From DASPHG01 sp963849605 (lineage in GTDB: Bacteria > Actinomycetota > Thermoleophilia > Solirubrobacterales > Thermoleophilaceae), in assembly GCA_963849605.1 (NCBI GenBank), contig CAWKHX010000010.1, positions 28,804 to 92,803 of the forward strand: a stretch of DNA of 64,000 bases, in the 5' to 3' direction. Position 1 is the first letter of the stretch. Every line of letters begins with the position of its first letter. Of the stretch, positions 34,273 through 42,441 are shown in pieces. A program made the translations under genes and the position numbers. Under the pieces are notes generated by a model. It had not been told where the DNA came from. It worked only from the letters and a program-made list of their open reading frames with translations, and made no database searches.

Positions 34273-35259
34273 GTGCTTCGCACAACGGCTCGCTTCCCCG
34301 AGGTGCCCGCCGGGAAGGGGCACTACGAGAGCTTCTACCTCAAGGCCTGTCACCCCTCGGAGCCGCTCGGGATCTGGATCCGCTACACGGTCCACAAGCA
34401 CTCGCAGCAGGAGCCCCAGGGGTCGCTGTGGTTCACGCTGTTCGACGGAAACGCCGACGGCCCGCTGGCGTCGAAGGTGACCACGGCGGACGTGTCCGCC
34501 CCGGAGGGCACCTACATCCGGATCGGCGACAGCGCGTTCGAGGACGGGCGCGCGGCCGGCACGGCGAAGACGGAGCAGCTCGACGCCTCATGGGAGCTGA
34601 CGTTCGGCTCCGAGCAGGACGCCCTCTTCCACCTGCCGCGCGACTGGATGTACCGCGCGCCCGTACCCAAGACGAAGCTGCTCAGCCCGTACCCGGACGC
34701 GCGCTTCGACGGCGTAGTCCGCGCGGGGGAGCGGGAGGTCAAGCTCGACGGGTGGCGCGGCATGGTCGGCCACAACTGGGGCACCCAGCACGCCGAGCGC
34801 TGGATCTGGCTCCACGGCGCCGGGTTCGAGGGCGCGGACGACATATGGCTCGACGCAGCGCTCGGGCGCATCAAGCTCGGGCTCGTCACGACGCCATGGA
34901 TCGCGAACGGGACGCTCTATGCGGACGGCGAGCGCCATCGACTCGGCGGCCCGGAGAAGGCGCGCTCCACACGGGTGACCGAGAGCCCGACACGGTGCGA
35001 CTTCCTGCTTCCCGGCGGCGACGTCACCGTCAGCGGACGCGTCGAGTCCGACAAGAAGAACTTCGTCGGCTGGGTGTACGCGGACCCCGACGGCCCCGAG
35101 CACAACACGGTCAACTGCTCGATCGCGGACATGACGCTGACCCTCAGCGCCAAGGGCCAGCCCGACCGCGAGCTACGGCTGCGCGGCGGCGCGGCCTACG
35201 AGCTGGGGATGCGCGAGAAGGACCACGGCATGCCGCTCCAGCCGTTCCCTGACGGCTAG
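34273..35259 (+). CDS. CrtC/AttH-like lipocalin-fold protein
   Basis: A 328-residue protein resembling the two-lobed lipocalin-like fold of carotenoid 1,2-hydratase (CrtC), AttH and tocopherol cyclase-like proteins. Features are FYLKACHPSEPLGIWIRYTV, LDASWELTFG, GWRGMVGHNWGTQHAERWIW (the GHNWG motif) and the second-lobe strands VTVSGRVESDKKNFVGWVYA. GTG start at 34273. It has no signal peptide, so it probably acts in the cytoplasm on a hydrophobic ligand. The pairing with a divergent SDR hints at a lipid or terpenoid pathway, but nothing identifies it. Confidence 0.65.
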   Translation: MLRTTARFPEVPAGKGHYESFYLKACHPSEPLGIWIRYTVHKHSQQEPQGSLWFTLFDGNADGPLASKVTTADVSAPEGTYIRIGDSAFEDGRAAGTAKTEQLDASWELTFGSEQDALFHLPRDWMYRAPVPKTKLLSPYPDARFDGVVRAGEREVKLDGWRGMVGHNWGTQHAERWIWLHGAGFEGADDIWLDAALGRIKLGLVTTPWIANGTLYADGERHRLGGPEKARSTRVTESPTRCDFLLPGGDVTVSGRVESDKKNFVGWVYADPDGPEHNTVNCSIADMTLTLSAKGQPDRELRLRGGAAYELGMREKDHGMPLQPFPDG

Positions 35260-35777
35260 GCCGCTTCGACAGCTGCCTGGCTCAGCTTCTCGATGCCGAG
35301 CCGCAGGCGGCTTCGCGCCGTCCCGAGCGGCACGCCCGTCCGTTCGGCGATCTCGCGCGCAGGGAGGTCGCCCCAGAACGCGAGCGCGACCGCCTCGCGC
35401 TGCAGCTTCGGCAGGCTCCCGACTGCCGCTCGGAGGCGGGTCGATCGCTCGCGCGCCTCGACGCGTTCGTCTGGCCGCTCGGCCTGGGGCGGGTCGGCCT
35501 CGACGATTGCGATAAGCCGCTCGCCGGCACGTGCGCCGGCGCTGTCGGAGCGGGCGATGTCGAGCGCGCGGCTGCGGGCCATCATCGCCAGGTAGCTGCC
35601 GAGCTCGCCTCGACGCTCGTCGAAGCGGTCGGGGTGGAGCCACAGGCGAAGGAAGACGTCCTGGACGGTGTCCTCGGCCTTGGCAGCGTCGCCGAGGATC
35701 CTGTAGGCGTTCGCGTACACCCGCCGTGCGTGCGTCGCGTAGACCCTCTGGAATGCCTCCGGGTCGCGGAGATCCAC
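35256..35777 (-). CDS. ECF-type RNA polymerase sigma factor
   Basis: A 173-residue extracytoplasmic-function sigma factor. Region 2 is FQRVYATHARRVYANAYRIL, DAAKAEDTVQDVFLRLWLHP, and SYLAMMARSRALDIAR. Region 4 is LRAAVGSLPKLQREAVALAF and the HTH WGDLPAREIAERTGVPLGTA continuing into RSRLRLGIEKLS. The GTG at 35777 follows AAGGAGGGGG by a few bases. No anti-sigma gene adjoins it on the same strand. The neighbours are a LysR gene and, convergently (four-base overlap), the CrtC-like gene. Confidence 0.9.
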   Translation of the reverse strand: MDLRDPEAFQRVYATHARRVYANAYRILGDAAKAEDTVQDVFLRLWLHPDRFDERRGELGSYLAMMARSRALDIARSDSAGARAGERLIAIVEADPPQAERPDERVEARERSTRLRAAVGSLPKLQREAVALAFWGDLPAREIAERTGVPLGTARSRLRLGIEKLSQAAVEAA

Positions 35778-35866
35778 GCCCCCTCCTTTCCAAGCCTCCA
35801 CCCAAAGTACGGGCGCCACTGCCTGGCGTGTAGACGCCATCTGGTGCTGGGCGTCCTAACCGGTGG

Positions 35867-36766
35867 TTATGACTTGAGCAGGTGGTCGATCAGCGCGCGG
35901 GCGGCCGGCGAGAGGCTCTCCCGCGAGCCGAGGAGGAGCACGAACTGCCTCGTCAGGTCGAGCCCGTGCACCCGCTTCACCGCGAAGCCCTCGTCGTCGC
36001 GGCTCACCGCGATCCCGGAGAGGAGGACGGGCGCGCGCTCGGAGAGCGCCGTCGCCTTCGCCGCGCTCGTGCTGCCCACCTCGGCGAGCGACGGGCCGAG
36101 TTGCAGCCCGCGCGCTGCGAGGGCCTCGTCCACGGTCTGCCGCGTGTTGGCGGTCGGGTCGCGCACGACGAGCGGCTCGGCCACGAGCTGCTCGGGCTCG
36201 ATTGCGTCGAGCTCGGCCCACGCGTGTCCGTGCGGCACCGCGACGACGACCTCGTCATCGCAGAAGTGCACCTGTTCGAGGCCGGGCAGGGAAGCCCCGA
36301 TTCGTGCGGCGGCAATGCCGATCTCGGCCCGTCCGGCCCCGACCAGGTCGCGCACGACCACGGAGTTCGCGATGACGAGCTCGACCGACAGATGGCGCCC
36401 GCGCGATTGCTCGTACTCGACCAGGCGGCTGGGCAGGACGAACTCGGCGATCGTGTGGCTCACGGCCAGGCGTACCGGGGCGTCTTCGTTCGAGAGGCCT
36501 GCCATCACCTCCTCGACCGCGTCGGCCTGGGCGAGCAGCTTCCGCGCCTCGACGTATAGCCGCTCACCCGCCTCGGTCGTGGTGATGCCGCGCGGCGACC
36601 GGATGAGAAGCTGAGCGCCGGCCAGCGCCTCGAGCGCGCGCATCCGCTTGGAGAGCGCGGGCTGGCTCACGCGCAGGAGGCGGGCGGCGCTGCCGAGGCT
36701 GCCCAGATCGACGGCGGCGCAGAACGCGCGCAGCTCAGCGAGGTCGACGGACCGCACGAGGCCCAT
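35867..36766 (-). CDS. LysR-family transcription regulator
   Basis: A 299-residue LysR regulator. The winged HTH is LAELRAFCAAVDLGSLGSAA with RLLRVSQPALSKRMRALEAL and the GITTTEAGERLYVEARKLL segment. The substrate-binding domain follows from about residue 95 (LAVSHTIAEFVLPSRLVEYE, GIAAARIGASLPGLEQV). LysR proteins usually bind a small co-inducer and control a divergent or nearby gene. No divergent partner is present here: the nearest gene upstream (36793) runs in the same direction. Confidence 0.92.
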   Translation of the reverse strand: MGLVRSVDLAELRAFCAAVDLGSLGSAARLLRVSQPALSKRMRALEALAGAQLLIRSPRGITTTEAGERLYVEARKLLAQADAVEEVMAGLSNEDAPVRLAVSHTIAEFVLPSRLVEYEQSRGRHLSVELVIANSVVVRDLVGAGRAEIGIAAARIGASLPGLEQVHFCDDEVVVAVPHGHAWAELDAIEPEQLVAEPLVVRDPTANTRQTVDEALAARGLQLGPSLAEVGSTSAAKATALSERAPVLLSGIAVSRDDEGFAVKRVHGLDLTRQFVLLLGSRESLSPAARALIDHLLKS

Positions 36767-36792
36767 AACTTCAGGATAGGGGGGAAGCGGCC

Positions 36793-37224
36793 CTAATCAG
36801 GCAGTGGGCCGGTGGTGTGCGCGAAGGCGAAGAACCAGACCGTCAGCGCGGTCAGGGCGATGATCACCGACACGACCATGCTGACGTCGAGCAGGCTCGC
36901 CTCGCGCCGCTTGGGCCTGCGGTCGCCGCTGAGGCTTCCGAGCCACGCGGACCGCTGGGCGCCCGGCGCGTCCGGCGGCGGGGGAGTGAGCTCGACGTAG
37001 ATCGCGTTGACGCGGTAGAGGATCCAGCCCCAGACGATCATCGTGAGCGGGCAGGCGGCCAGCGCGAGCAGGTAGATCGACGGGTACTCGTCGATCAGCT
37101 GGCCGGCGACCCAGATCCAGAACAGCGGGATGCCGATCCAGAAAACCAGGCTCCCGACGACGATCACGCAGGCGAGAGCGGCGCGGTACATGGAGTGAGG
37201 TAGGGACCTTCCGAGCGCATGCAT
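36793..37224 (-). CDS. Hypothetical membrane protein with three helices
   Basis: An up to 143-residue protein. Hydrophobic segments are ALACVIVVGSLVFWIGIPLF, YPSIYLLALAACPLTMIVWG and VSMVVSVIIALTALTVWFFA, with a polar loop rich in Pro and Arg between the last two. ATG at 37224 gives the full form and overlaps the previous gene by 61 bases; ATG at 37191 would shorten it by 11 residues. It is the last gene of the run that starts with the two YrbE-type permeases. Function unknown. Confidence 0.65.
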   Translation of the reverse strand: MHALGRSLPHSMYRAALACVIVVGSLVFWIGIPLFWIWVAGQLIDEYPSIYLLALAACPLTMIVWGWILYRVNAIYVELTPPPPDAPGAQRSAWLGSLSGDRRPKRREASLLDVSMVVSVIIALTALTVWFFAFAHTTGPLPD

Positions 37225-37685
37225 AACGGGCACCCGGACGAGATGATGACCCGCCACCAGTTCATGAGCAACCCGAGCACACCGAGGCGCGGGCGCGCGT
37301 GGCACTGGCGGCAGCCCGGCTCGCCGATGTCCTCGTGGGTGACGCGCTCCCAGCGGTGTCCCGCGGGGTCGAGCATGATCGCCTCGAGCCGGCCGCGGGC
37401 GCGCTCCTGCCGGGCGCCGAGCGCGTCGGCCTCGCGGCGGATGCGGGCGACCGCGGCCTCGAGCGCGTCGCGGCGCTCCTCGAGCTCTCCGAACGTCTGA
37501 AGCCGCGCGCCGCGCTCGCCGCCGATGCGCGGCGGAGTGGGGGAGCGGGGGAACGCGCTCGTCACGTGTCCCGCGAGCTGTCCTTCGAGCCGCGCGATCT
37601 GGGCGCGCAGTGCCGCGCGCGCCGCGCGCTCGTCGACGCCGGTGTGGATGTGGAGGGGGCGAGGATGTGTCAAGACAGCAGGCAT
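37164..37685 (-). CDS. Hypothetical protein with coiled coil and a CxxC-type zinc-binding tail
   Basis: A 173-residue protein. Residues 18-110 form a long helical, probably coiled-coil stretch (ARAALRAQIARLEGQLAGHV and ERRDALEAAVARIRREADAL). The tail has HRWERVTHEDIGEPGCRQCH, ARPRLGVLGLLMNWWRVIIS and SGCPLCMRSEG. The two Cys pairs (CRQC and CPLC) look like a zinc site around a Trp-rich hydrophobic segment. I remember similar tails in uncharacterised actinobacterial proteins but no named family. It starts four bases after the second permease ends and is probably cotranscribed with it. Confidence 0.65.
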   Translation of the reverse strand: MPAVLTHPRPLHIHTGVDERAARAALRAQIARLEGQLAGHVTSAFPRSPTPPRIGGERGARLQTFGELEERRDALEAAVARIRREADALGARQERARGRLEAIMLDPAGHRWERVTHEDIGEPGCRQCHARPRLGVLGLLMNWWRVIISSGCPLCMRSEGPYLTPCTAPLSPA

Positions 37686-37688
37686 GGA

Positions 37689-38490
37689 TCAACCTCCGAT
37701 CGGGGCGCGCGGGTTCGTGCCCCAGAAGATCTGGGTGCCGAGCATGCCGACGATGTGGACCATCACGGTGTTCAGCACCATCGACTTGGCGGTCGCCGTG
37801 CCGACGCCGACGGGCCCGCCGCTCGCGGTGTAGCCGTAGTAGCAGCCGACCATCACGATGACGGTTGCCATCGCCATGCCCTTGATCAGGCTGTAGAGGA
37901 GGTCGGGCGGGTTCTGGAACATCCAGAAGATCAGGAAGAAGCCGCCGGAGGACACCTCGCCGATCTGTTGCACCACCGCGAGGTACGACGCGAAGAACCC
38001 GGCGCCGATGCCGGCGACGTAGACGAAAGGCAGCACCATCCAAGCGGCGAGCAGCCGGGTCGCGCAGAGGAACGTCATCGAGCTGATCCCCATCACCTCG
38101 AGCGCGTCGATCTCGTCGGAGATCCGCATCGCGCCGAGTTCAGCGACCAGGCCCGGTGCCGACCTTCGCGGCCATCATGTAGCCGAAGGCGTAGGGCATG
38201 ATCTCGCGCAGGTCGCACCAGGCGCTGAAGACGCCCGCCTGGGAGGGCGCGCCGACCGAGCGGCTGAAGTAGGCGCCCTCGATGCCGCACTGGAGCCCGA
38301 GGATGAAGCAGAGGCCCCAGATCACGAGCGTCGAGCCCACGATCAGGATCCCCGCCTGGCGCAGGGCCTCTCCGAAGAAGCGGAACACGCGCCCGCCGAA
38401 GATCTCCACGATGACGCGCGAGCAGAACTTGGCGATGTCGCCGAAGCTCGCGATCCAGTCTCTCGGGACTGACAGCCAGCTGTTTGCCAT
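37689..38490 (-). pseudogene. MlaE/YrbE-family lipid transporter permease, broken by one frameshift
   Basis: Reading across a break near 38149 gives about 266 residues. The N-terminal part (ATG 38490, VPRDWIASFGDIAKF, then FFGEALRQAGILIVGSTLVI) ends in GYMMAAKVGTG. The second frame resumes at LVAELGAMRISDEIDALEVM and continues to GCYYGYTASGGPVGVGTATA, the MlaE signature blocks. One extra base in ACCGGGCCTGG explains the shift. YrbE/MlaE permeases, with an ATPase and Mce proteins, move lipids or sterols across the envelope. This gene follows the first permease by ten bases. Confidence 0.85.
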
Positions 38491-38500
38491 CAGCGTGCCC

Positions 38501-39319
38501 TCACTTGATCACCGAGATCTCCGGGTGGGTGGCGAGGAGCGTCTGCGTGAAGACGTAGTTGAACGCGAAGATCCCCAGGAACGTGATGACCACGCCCTGG
38601 TTGACCGCGCGTCCGACGCCCTCGGCGCCGCCCGAGGCCGTCATTCCCTTGTAGCAGGAGACGATCGCGATGATCGCGCCGTACATCGTGCACTTGACGA
38701 CGCTGCCCCACAGGTCGGTCGTGGACGCGTTCGTCAGCAGCGTCGCGAAGAACGGCCCCAGCGGCGCGTCGAACGTGAGCGTCGCGATGATCCCGCCGAG
38801 GATCCCGAACAGGATCGCGTAGATGTTGAACAGCCCGGTCGCGATCATCAGCGCGAGGAAGCGGGGCACGACCAGGTTCTTGACGGGGTCGACGCCCAGG
38901 ACCTGGAGCGCGTCGAGCTCCTCGCGGATCTTGCGCGCCCCGAGATCGGCGGTGATCGCCGTGCCCGCAACGCCGGCGAGGATGATCGAGGTGACGGAGG
39001 GGCCGAACTCGCGGATCGACGTGAGGACAAAGAAACCGCCGAGCCGGTCGAGGGCACCGAAGAGCACCAGGAAGTTGCCCGCCTGGAGCCCCGGCGCGCC
39101 GTAGGAGATCGCGACCGTCGAGATCAGGAGCGGGAACCAGCAGAGGCGAAGCGCGAAGAGGAATTGGCCGATGAACTCCCCGCCGTAGGGGTAGGGCGGC
39201 CGCAGCGCCGAGACGATCGTCTTGCCGGTCAGGACCATCATGTCGCCGACCTGCTCGAGCAGGCTCTTGGTTGGAAGGAACGCCCTGTTGGCTACCGCTC
39301 TGGACCACTGTGCTAGCAC
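38501..39319 (-). CDS. MlaE/YrbE-family lipid transporter permease
   Basis: A 272-residue membrane protein of the MlaE family, the permease of Mla or Mce-type lipid importers. The blocks FGPSVTSIILAGVAGTAITA, RKIREELDALQVLGVDPVKN and SCYKGMTASGGAEGVGRAVN (with the conserved TxGGxxGV loop) are present, with five or six helices around them. It is the first gene of a four-gene run and is divergent from a GntR regulator. No Mce substrate-binding protein or MlaF/Mkl ATPase gene is adjacent, so partner proteins must be encoded elsewhere. Confidence 0.92.
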   Translation of the reverse strand: MLAQWSRAVANRAFLPTKSLLEQVGDMMVLTGKTIVSALRPPYPYGGEFIGQFLFALRLCWFPLLISTVAISYGAPGLQAGNFLVLFGALDRLGGFFVLTSIREFGPSVTSIILAGVAGTAITADLGARKIREELDALQVLGVDPVKNLVVPRFLALMIATGLFNIYAILFGILGGIIATLTFDAPLGPFFATLLTNASTTDLWGSVVKCTMYGAIIAIVSCYKGMTASGGAEGVGRAVNQGVVITFLGIFAFNYVFTQTLLATHPEISVIK

Positions 39320-39391
39320 AGTACCACCAACACAGTTGGGATGTAAACTCGCAGCAGGAAACGCTGTGTGGAGGGTGTATTATGGGTGTGT
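39320..39391. promoter_or_regulatory. Divergent promoter region between the permease operon and the GntR gene
   Basis: This 72-base gap is visibly A/T-richer than its surroundings. TATTAT at 39378-39383 is a good -10 element for the plus strand. With a start point about seven bases on, transcription would begin at or next to the ATG at 39392, suggesting a leaderless GntR mRNA. AACACAG (39339-39345) and its approximate mirror CTGTGTG (39364-39370) could be half-sites for the GntR protein. Confidence 0.5.
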
Positions 39392-40039
39392 ATGAGCCTG
39401 GCCACACAGTTCCCACTGGACCGTGAGAGCGGTGTGCCGCTGGGGGTGCAGCTGGCGGAACGGCTCGCAACGGCGATTCGCAGTGGGGAGCTGAACCCGG
39501 GCGATCAGCTGCCGAGCGTGCGCTCGATGGCGACCCTCGCCGGCGTGAACGTGAACACCGTGCGGACGGTCTACGGGCGCCTCGAGCAGCAGGGGCTGCT
39601 CAGCTCGGAGCACGGGCGCGGAACGTTCGTGCGCGGCGAACGCGCTACCGATGAGCCGGATCCGGCGGCCAACCGCGAGTACCGGCGCGAGTTGCTGCGC
39701 CAGATCGGCGAGCTGGAGCGCCAGGCGGCCTACTACACGCGTCACCGCATCGTCGGCGCGTCCGAGCCGCCGCCGCACAGGCCTGCAAGCCAGCTGCTGC
39801 CCGCGACCGAGCTGATGGCGGTCCGGGACGAGCTGAATGAGCACGTGCAGCGCCTCAGGCGCGACGAGGAAGCCCGCCTGCAGCTGATCGCGGCCGACAA
39901 GAGGGCGGTGGAGGAGCAGGAGCTCGACGAGCGCGCGCAGGAGATCCGGACCGCGGGCCGGCGCAGCCGCGGAACGGCGGTAAACCCGCCGCGAGTCGTC
40001 TCAGGACCCGGCGCGTGGGTCCTGAAGTGGCGCGGCTGA
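39392..40039 (+). CDS. GntR-family transcription regulator (YtrA-like)
   Basis: A 215-residue regulator. The GntR winged helix is PLGVQLAERLATAIRSGELN, GDQLPSVRSMATLAGVNVNT and VRTVYGRLEQQGLLSSEHGR followed by GTFVRG. The C-terminal part is a long charged helical region, with no ligand domain of the FadR or HutC type, as in the YtrA group that often controls transporters. ATG 39392 is preferred to an upstream in-frame GTG at 39368, because the -10 box lies between them. Probably controls the divergent permease operon and itself. Confidence 0.87.
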   Translation: MSLATQFPLDRESGVPLGVQLAERLATAIRSGELNPGDQLPSVRSMATLAGVNVNTVRTVYGRLEQQGLLSSEHGRGTFVRGERATDEPDPAANREYRRELLRQIGELERQAAYYTRHRIVGASEPPPHRPASQLLPATELMAVRDELNEHVQRLRRDEEARLQLIAADKRAVEEQELDERAQEIRTAGRRSRGTAVNPPRVVSGPGAWVLKWRG

Positions 40040-40081
40040 GCGGCTGGAGCTCGCTCGGCGAGCGGGTTAAGCTCGCTCCGC

Positions 40082-40483
40082 ATGGCCGCTGAGGATCTGG
40101 ACTCGGTCCGCAGGCTCTTCGAGGCTTGGTCGCGGGGCGACTGGAGTCCCGGGGTTGAGATGTTCGCCGACGACGTGCAGGCGACGGTCTTCGACGCCGA
40201 CAGCGACGAGGTCGAGTTGGAGGGCCTGGCGGCGCTGCAGGACTGGTTGCGCGGCTTCCTAACGGAGTGGCGCGACGTACGCCAGGAGTACGACGAGCTC
40301 CTCGACCTTGGCGACCGGATCCTGTCCCGCGGGCGGCAGACGGCCGAGGGACGCGCCAGCGGCGCTCGCGCCGTGATGCCGATCTACTTCCTGTTCGTGT
40401 TCCGCGATGGGAAGGTGGTGGAGTTCAGCTCGACGCGGTACGCGGACGTGGCAGACCGTAGAGCGGGAATCAACGTCCGATAA
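40082..40483 (+). CDS. SnoaL/NTF2-like domain protein
   Basis: A 133-residue protein with the NTF2-like fold. The opening helix is LDSVRRLFEAWSRGDWSPGV, then EMFADDVQATVFDADSDEV, the strand LDLGDRILSRGRQTAEGRAS, and the final strands MPIYFLFVFRDGKVVEFSST. Members bind small hydrophobic ligands or act as cyclases or isomerases. No catalytic residues can be assigned. The gene stands alone, 42 bases after the GntR gene. Confidence 0.85.
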   Translation: MAAEDLDSVRRLFEAWSRGDWSPGVEMFADDVQATVFDADSDEVELEGLAALQDWLRGFLTEWRDVRQEYDELLDLGDRILSRGRQTAEGRASGARAVMPIYFLFVFRDGKVVEFSSTRYADVADRRAGINVR

Positions 40484-40771
40484 CAGCGTTATGTAGACCT
40501 GACGCGTGGGCCGCAGGCCCGTACCGCGCAGGACCGCCACCCCAGTTCACCGCGACGCCATGAACGCCAGCGCGGGAGCCCGAACGCCGGAAAGCGACGT
40601 GGGCGTCGGTCGCTGATAGTCGGCACGGGTTCGCGTGAGCGACCGTACCTGCCCGCGCCCGCCAAGCGCTCCGGCGACCAGCTCGAGCCGAGCCCGGAGC
40701 GAATCGCGCGCATCCTGCCTGCTGCCTCCAGCGTCCTCCATTTCGGCCCACCGGCCGATAGGCTTGCCCCC
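40484..40771. other. Stretch without a supported gene
   Basis: About 290 bases between the SnoaL-like gene and the methyltransferase. Open frames here on the minus strand have no recognisable family, ribosome site or codon pattern. I see no tRNA, repeat or clear terminator. A promoter for the methyltransferase may lie near 40740-40770. Confidence 0.5.
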
Positions 40772-41810
40772 GTGAGGGTTGGAACGAAGTCTGAGAGCGT
40801 CCAGGAGCGCCTCGCCCTGGCGGCGGGATGGTCCCGACTCCGCTGCTCGAGACCTTCGAGGCGATGGCCATGGCGCGCGCGATCATGGCCGGCGTCTCGC
40901 TCGGGATCTTCGAAGCGCTCGACGAGAAGCCCGACGACGCCGACGGGCTCGCGCGCCGGCTCCAGCTCGATCCCCGGGGCACGGACATCCTGCTGGTCGC
41001 TCTCCACTCCCTGGGCTACCTCGAGCAGCGCGCGGCAACTACCGCAACGCCCCGGCTGTCGAGAAGTTCGTCCTGCCCGACAGCCCGCAGACCTTGCGCG
41101 CGTACGTCGGCGACTTCAACCGTGACATGTGGGACGAGTTCTCGCGCGTCGAGGACGCAGTGCGCACCGGCGAGACGTCCGGGCTGCACGAGCGCGACCC
41201 GGACGACCCGTACTGGGAGCGCTACATGCGCGGCCTCTTCGACCTGACCCGGCTGGCGGGCGACGACGTCGCGCGAACAATCCCGACGCGGAACCCGAAG
41301 CGGATGCTCGACCTCGCCGGCGGCCACGGCGGGTACGCGATCGCCATGTGCCGCCGCCACGCCGACCTGACGGTGACGGTCGCCGAGCTCGAGGGCGCCG
41401 CGCGGATCGGCCGGGAGATCGTCCGCGAGCAGGGCATGGCCGACCGGATCGAGTACCTGGTGGGCGACATGTTCACCGCGGACCTCGGCAGCGGCTACGA
41501 CGTCGCGACCGCGTTCCAGATCATCCACCACTTCGACGAGGACGTGAACGTCGAGCTCCTCACGCGCGCGCGAGAGGCGCTGCGCGAGGGCGGCACGATC
41601 GCCGTGCTCGAGCAGGAGCGCCCTCCCCCGGGCCAACGCGGCAACACGATCGGCGCTCTCACAGGGCTGCTCTTCTATGTCACGAGCCGCGCGCGCACCT
41701 ACACGGCCGACGAGCTTTCGACGTTCATCGAGGCGGCCGGCTTCAACCGCGTGCGCCAGCGCCGCTCGACGCGCCTCCCGGGGCACGTCGTCGTCACCGG
41801 GCGCTGCTGA
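40772..41810 (+). pseudogene. SAM-dependent O-methyltransferase-like protein, broken by two frameshifts
   Basis: GTG 40772 begins RVGTKSESVQERLALAAG. A one-base loss near 40830 moves to MVPTPLLETFEAMAMARAIM, the dimerisation/winged-helix part. A second loss near 41030 leads to GNYRNAPAVEKFVLPDSPQT and the Rossmann domain: RMLDLAGGHGGYAIAMCRRH, DRIEYLVGDMFTADLGSGYD and FQIIHHFDEDVNVELL. The His pair before the acidic residues fits O-methyltransferases, but the substrate is unknown. Total length is about 345 residues. Both breaks look like single missing bases, so the gene is probably intact in the cell. Confidence 0.75.
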
Positions 41811-41834
41811 AAGACGTCTGACAGACTGCCGCGC

Positions 41835-42441
41835 GTGGCGAAGCAGCGGCAGACGAAGATGCAGTACCAGCTCGGGAGCCTGCAGGCGATCCCGCAGCTC
41901 GAGGACCGCACGGACGAGCAGCTGATCTCCGAGTCGAAGCACCGCGCGGCCGCGCGGGCGATCCTCGGTGCCCGCGCCGCTGAGCGCTACGACGCCAAGG
42001 CGGCCCGCGCGTACTTCAACGAGGCGCTCGTCGGCTGCCACCCACGTGAGCGGCCCGCTCTGCGGCAGATGATGAACGCCTCGCTCGCGCTGGCGGAACG
42101 CCGGCCGGACGACCTCAAGCAGGCCGTCGAGAAGCTCGGCCAGGCGCCGCCCTCGAGCCGACAGCTCTTCATGCTGCGCCTCATGGGGCTGATCGCCCCC
42201 GCCCCCGGCGCGAGCATCGCTCGTGCGCGCCCGCGGGATCCTGCTCGTAATCGTTCTAGTGATCGTTCTGCTCGCCATCGGGTTCGGCCTCGCGAAGCTC
42301 GTCGCGCTGCCGTTCGGCGGCGTCGGCACGTTCGGCGCGATCCTGCTCGGGCTCGTGATCGTCGTCGGGATCCTCGCGATCCTGACGCTGCTGGGACGCA
42401 GGCGGCAGGCGAAAGCCGCCGCTAGCCGAGCGGCGGGCTGA
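41835..42441 (+). pseudogene. Hypothetical protein with C-terminal membrane helices, probably one gene with a frameshift
   Basis: The first frame (GTG 41835) encodes a basic helical domain (QLEDRTDEQLISESKHRAAA, RPALRQMMNASLALAERRPD). Near 42215 the sense passes to another frame reading RARGILLVIVLVIVLLAIGF and GAILLGLVIVVGILAILTLL, two membrane helices followed by a basic tail. One extra base would join them into a protein of about 201 residues. Alternatively the second part is a separate 72-residue gene starting GTG 42223. No family recognised. Follows the methyltransferase by 24 bases. Confidence 0.55.

Noticed and set aside
37164..37685. Treating the coiled-coil four-Cys protein as an Mce substrate-binding protein
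   Set aside because: It lacks a signal anchor and the MCE/MlaD beta-barrel, so it cannot fill that role despite its position after the permeases.
40484..40771. Minus-strand open frames between the SnoaL-like gene and the methyltransferase
   Set aside because: Three overlapping frames of similar length without ribosome sites or recognisable domains; likely chance in GC-rich DNA.
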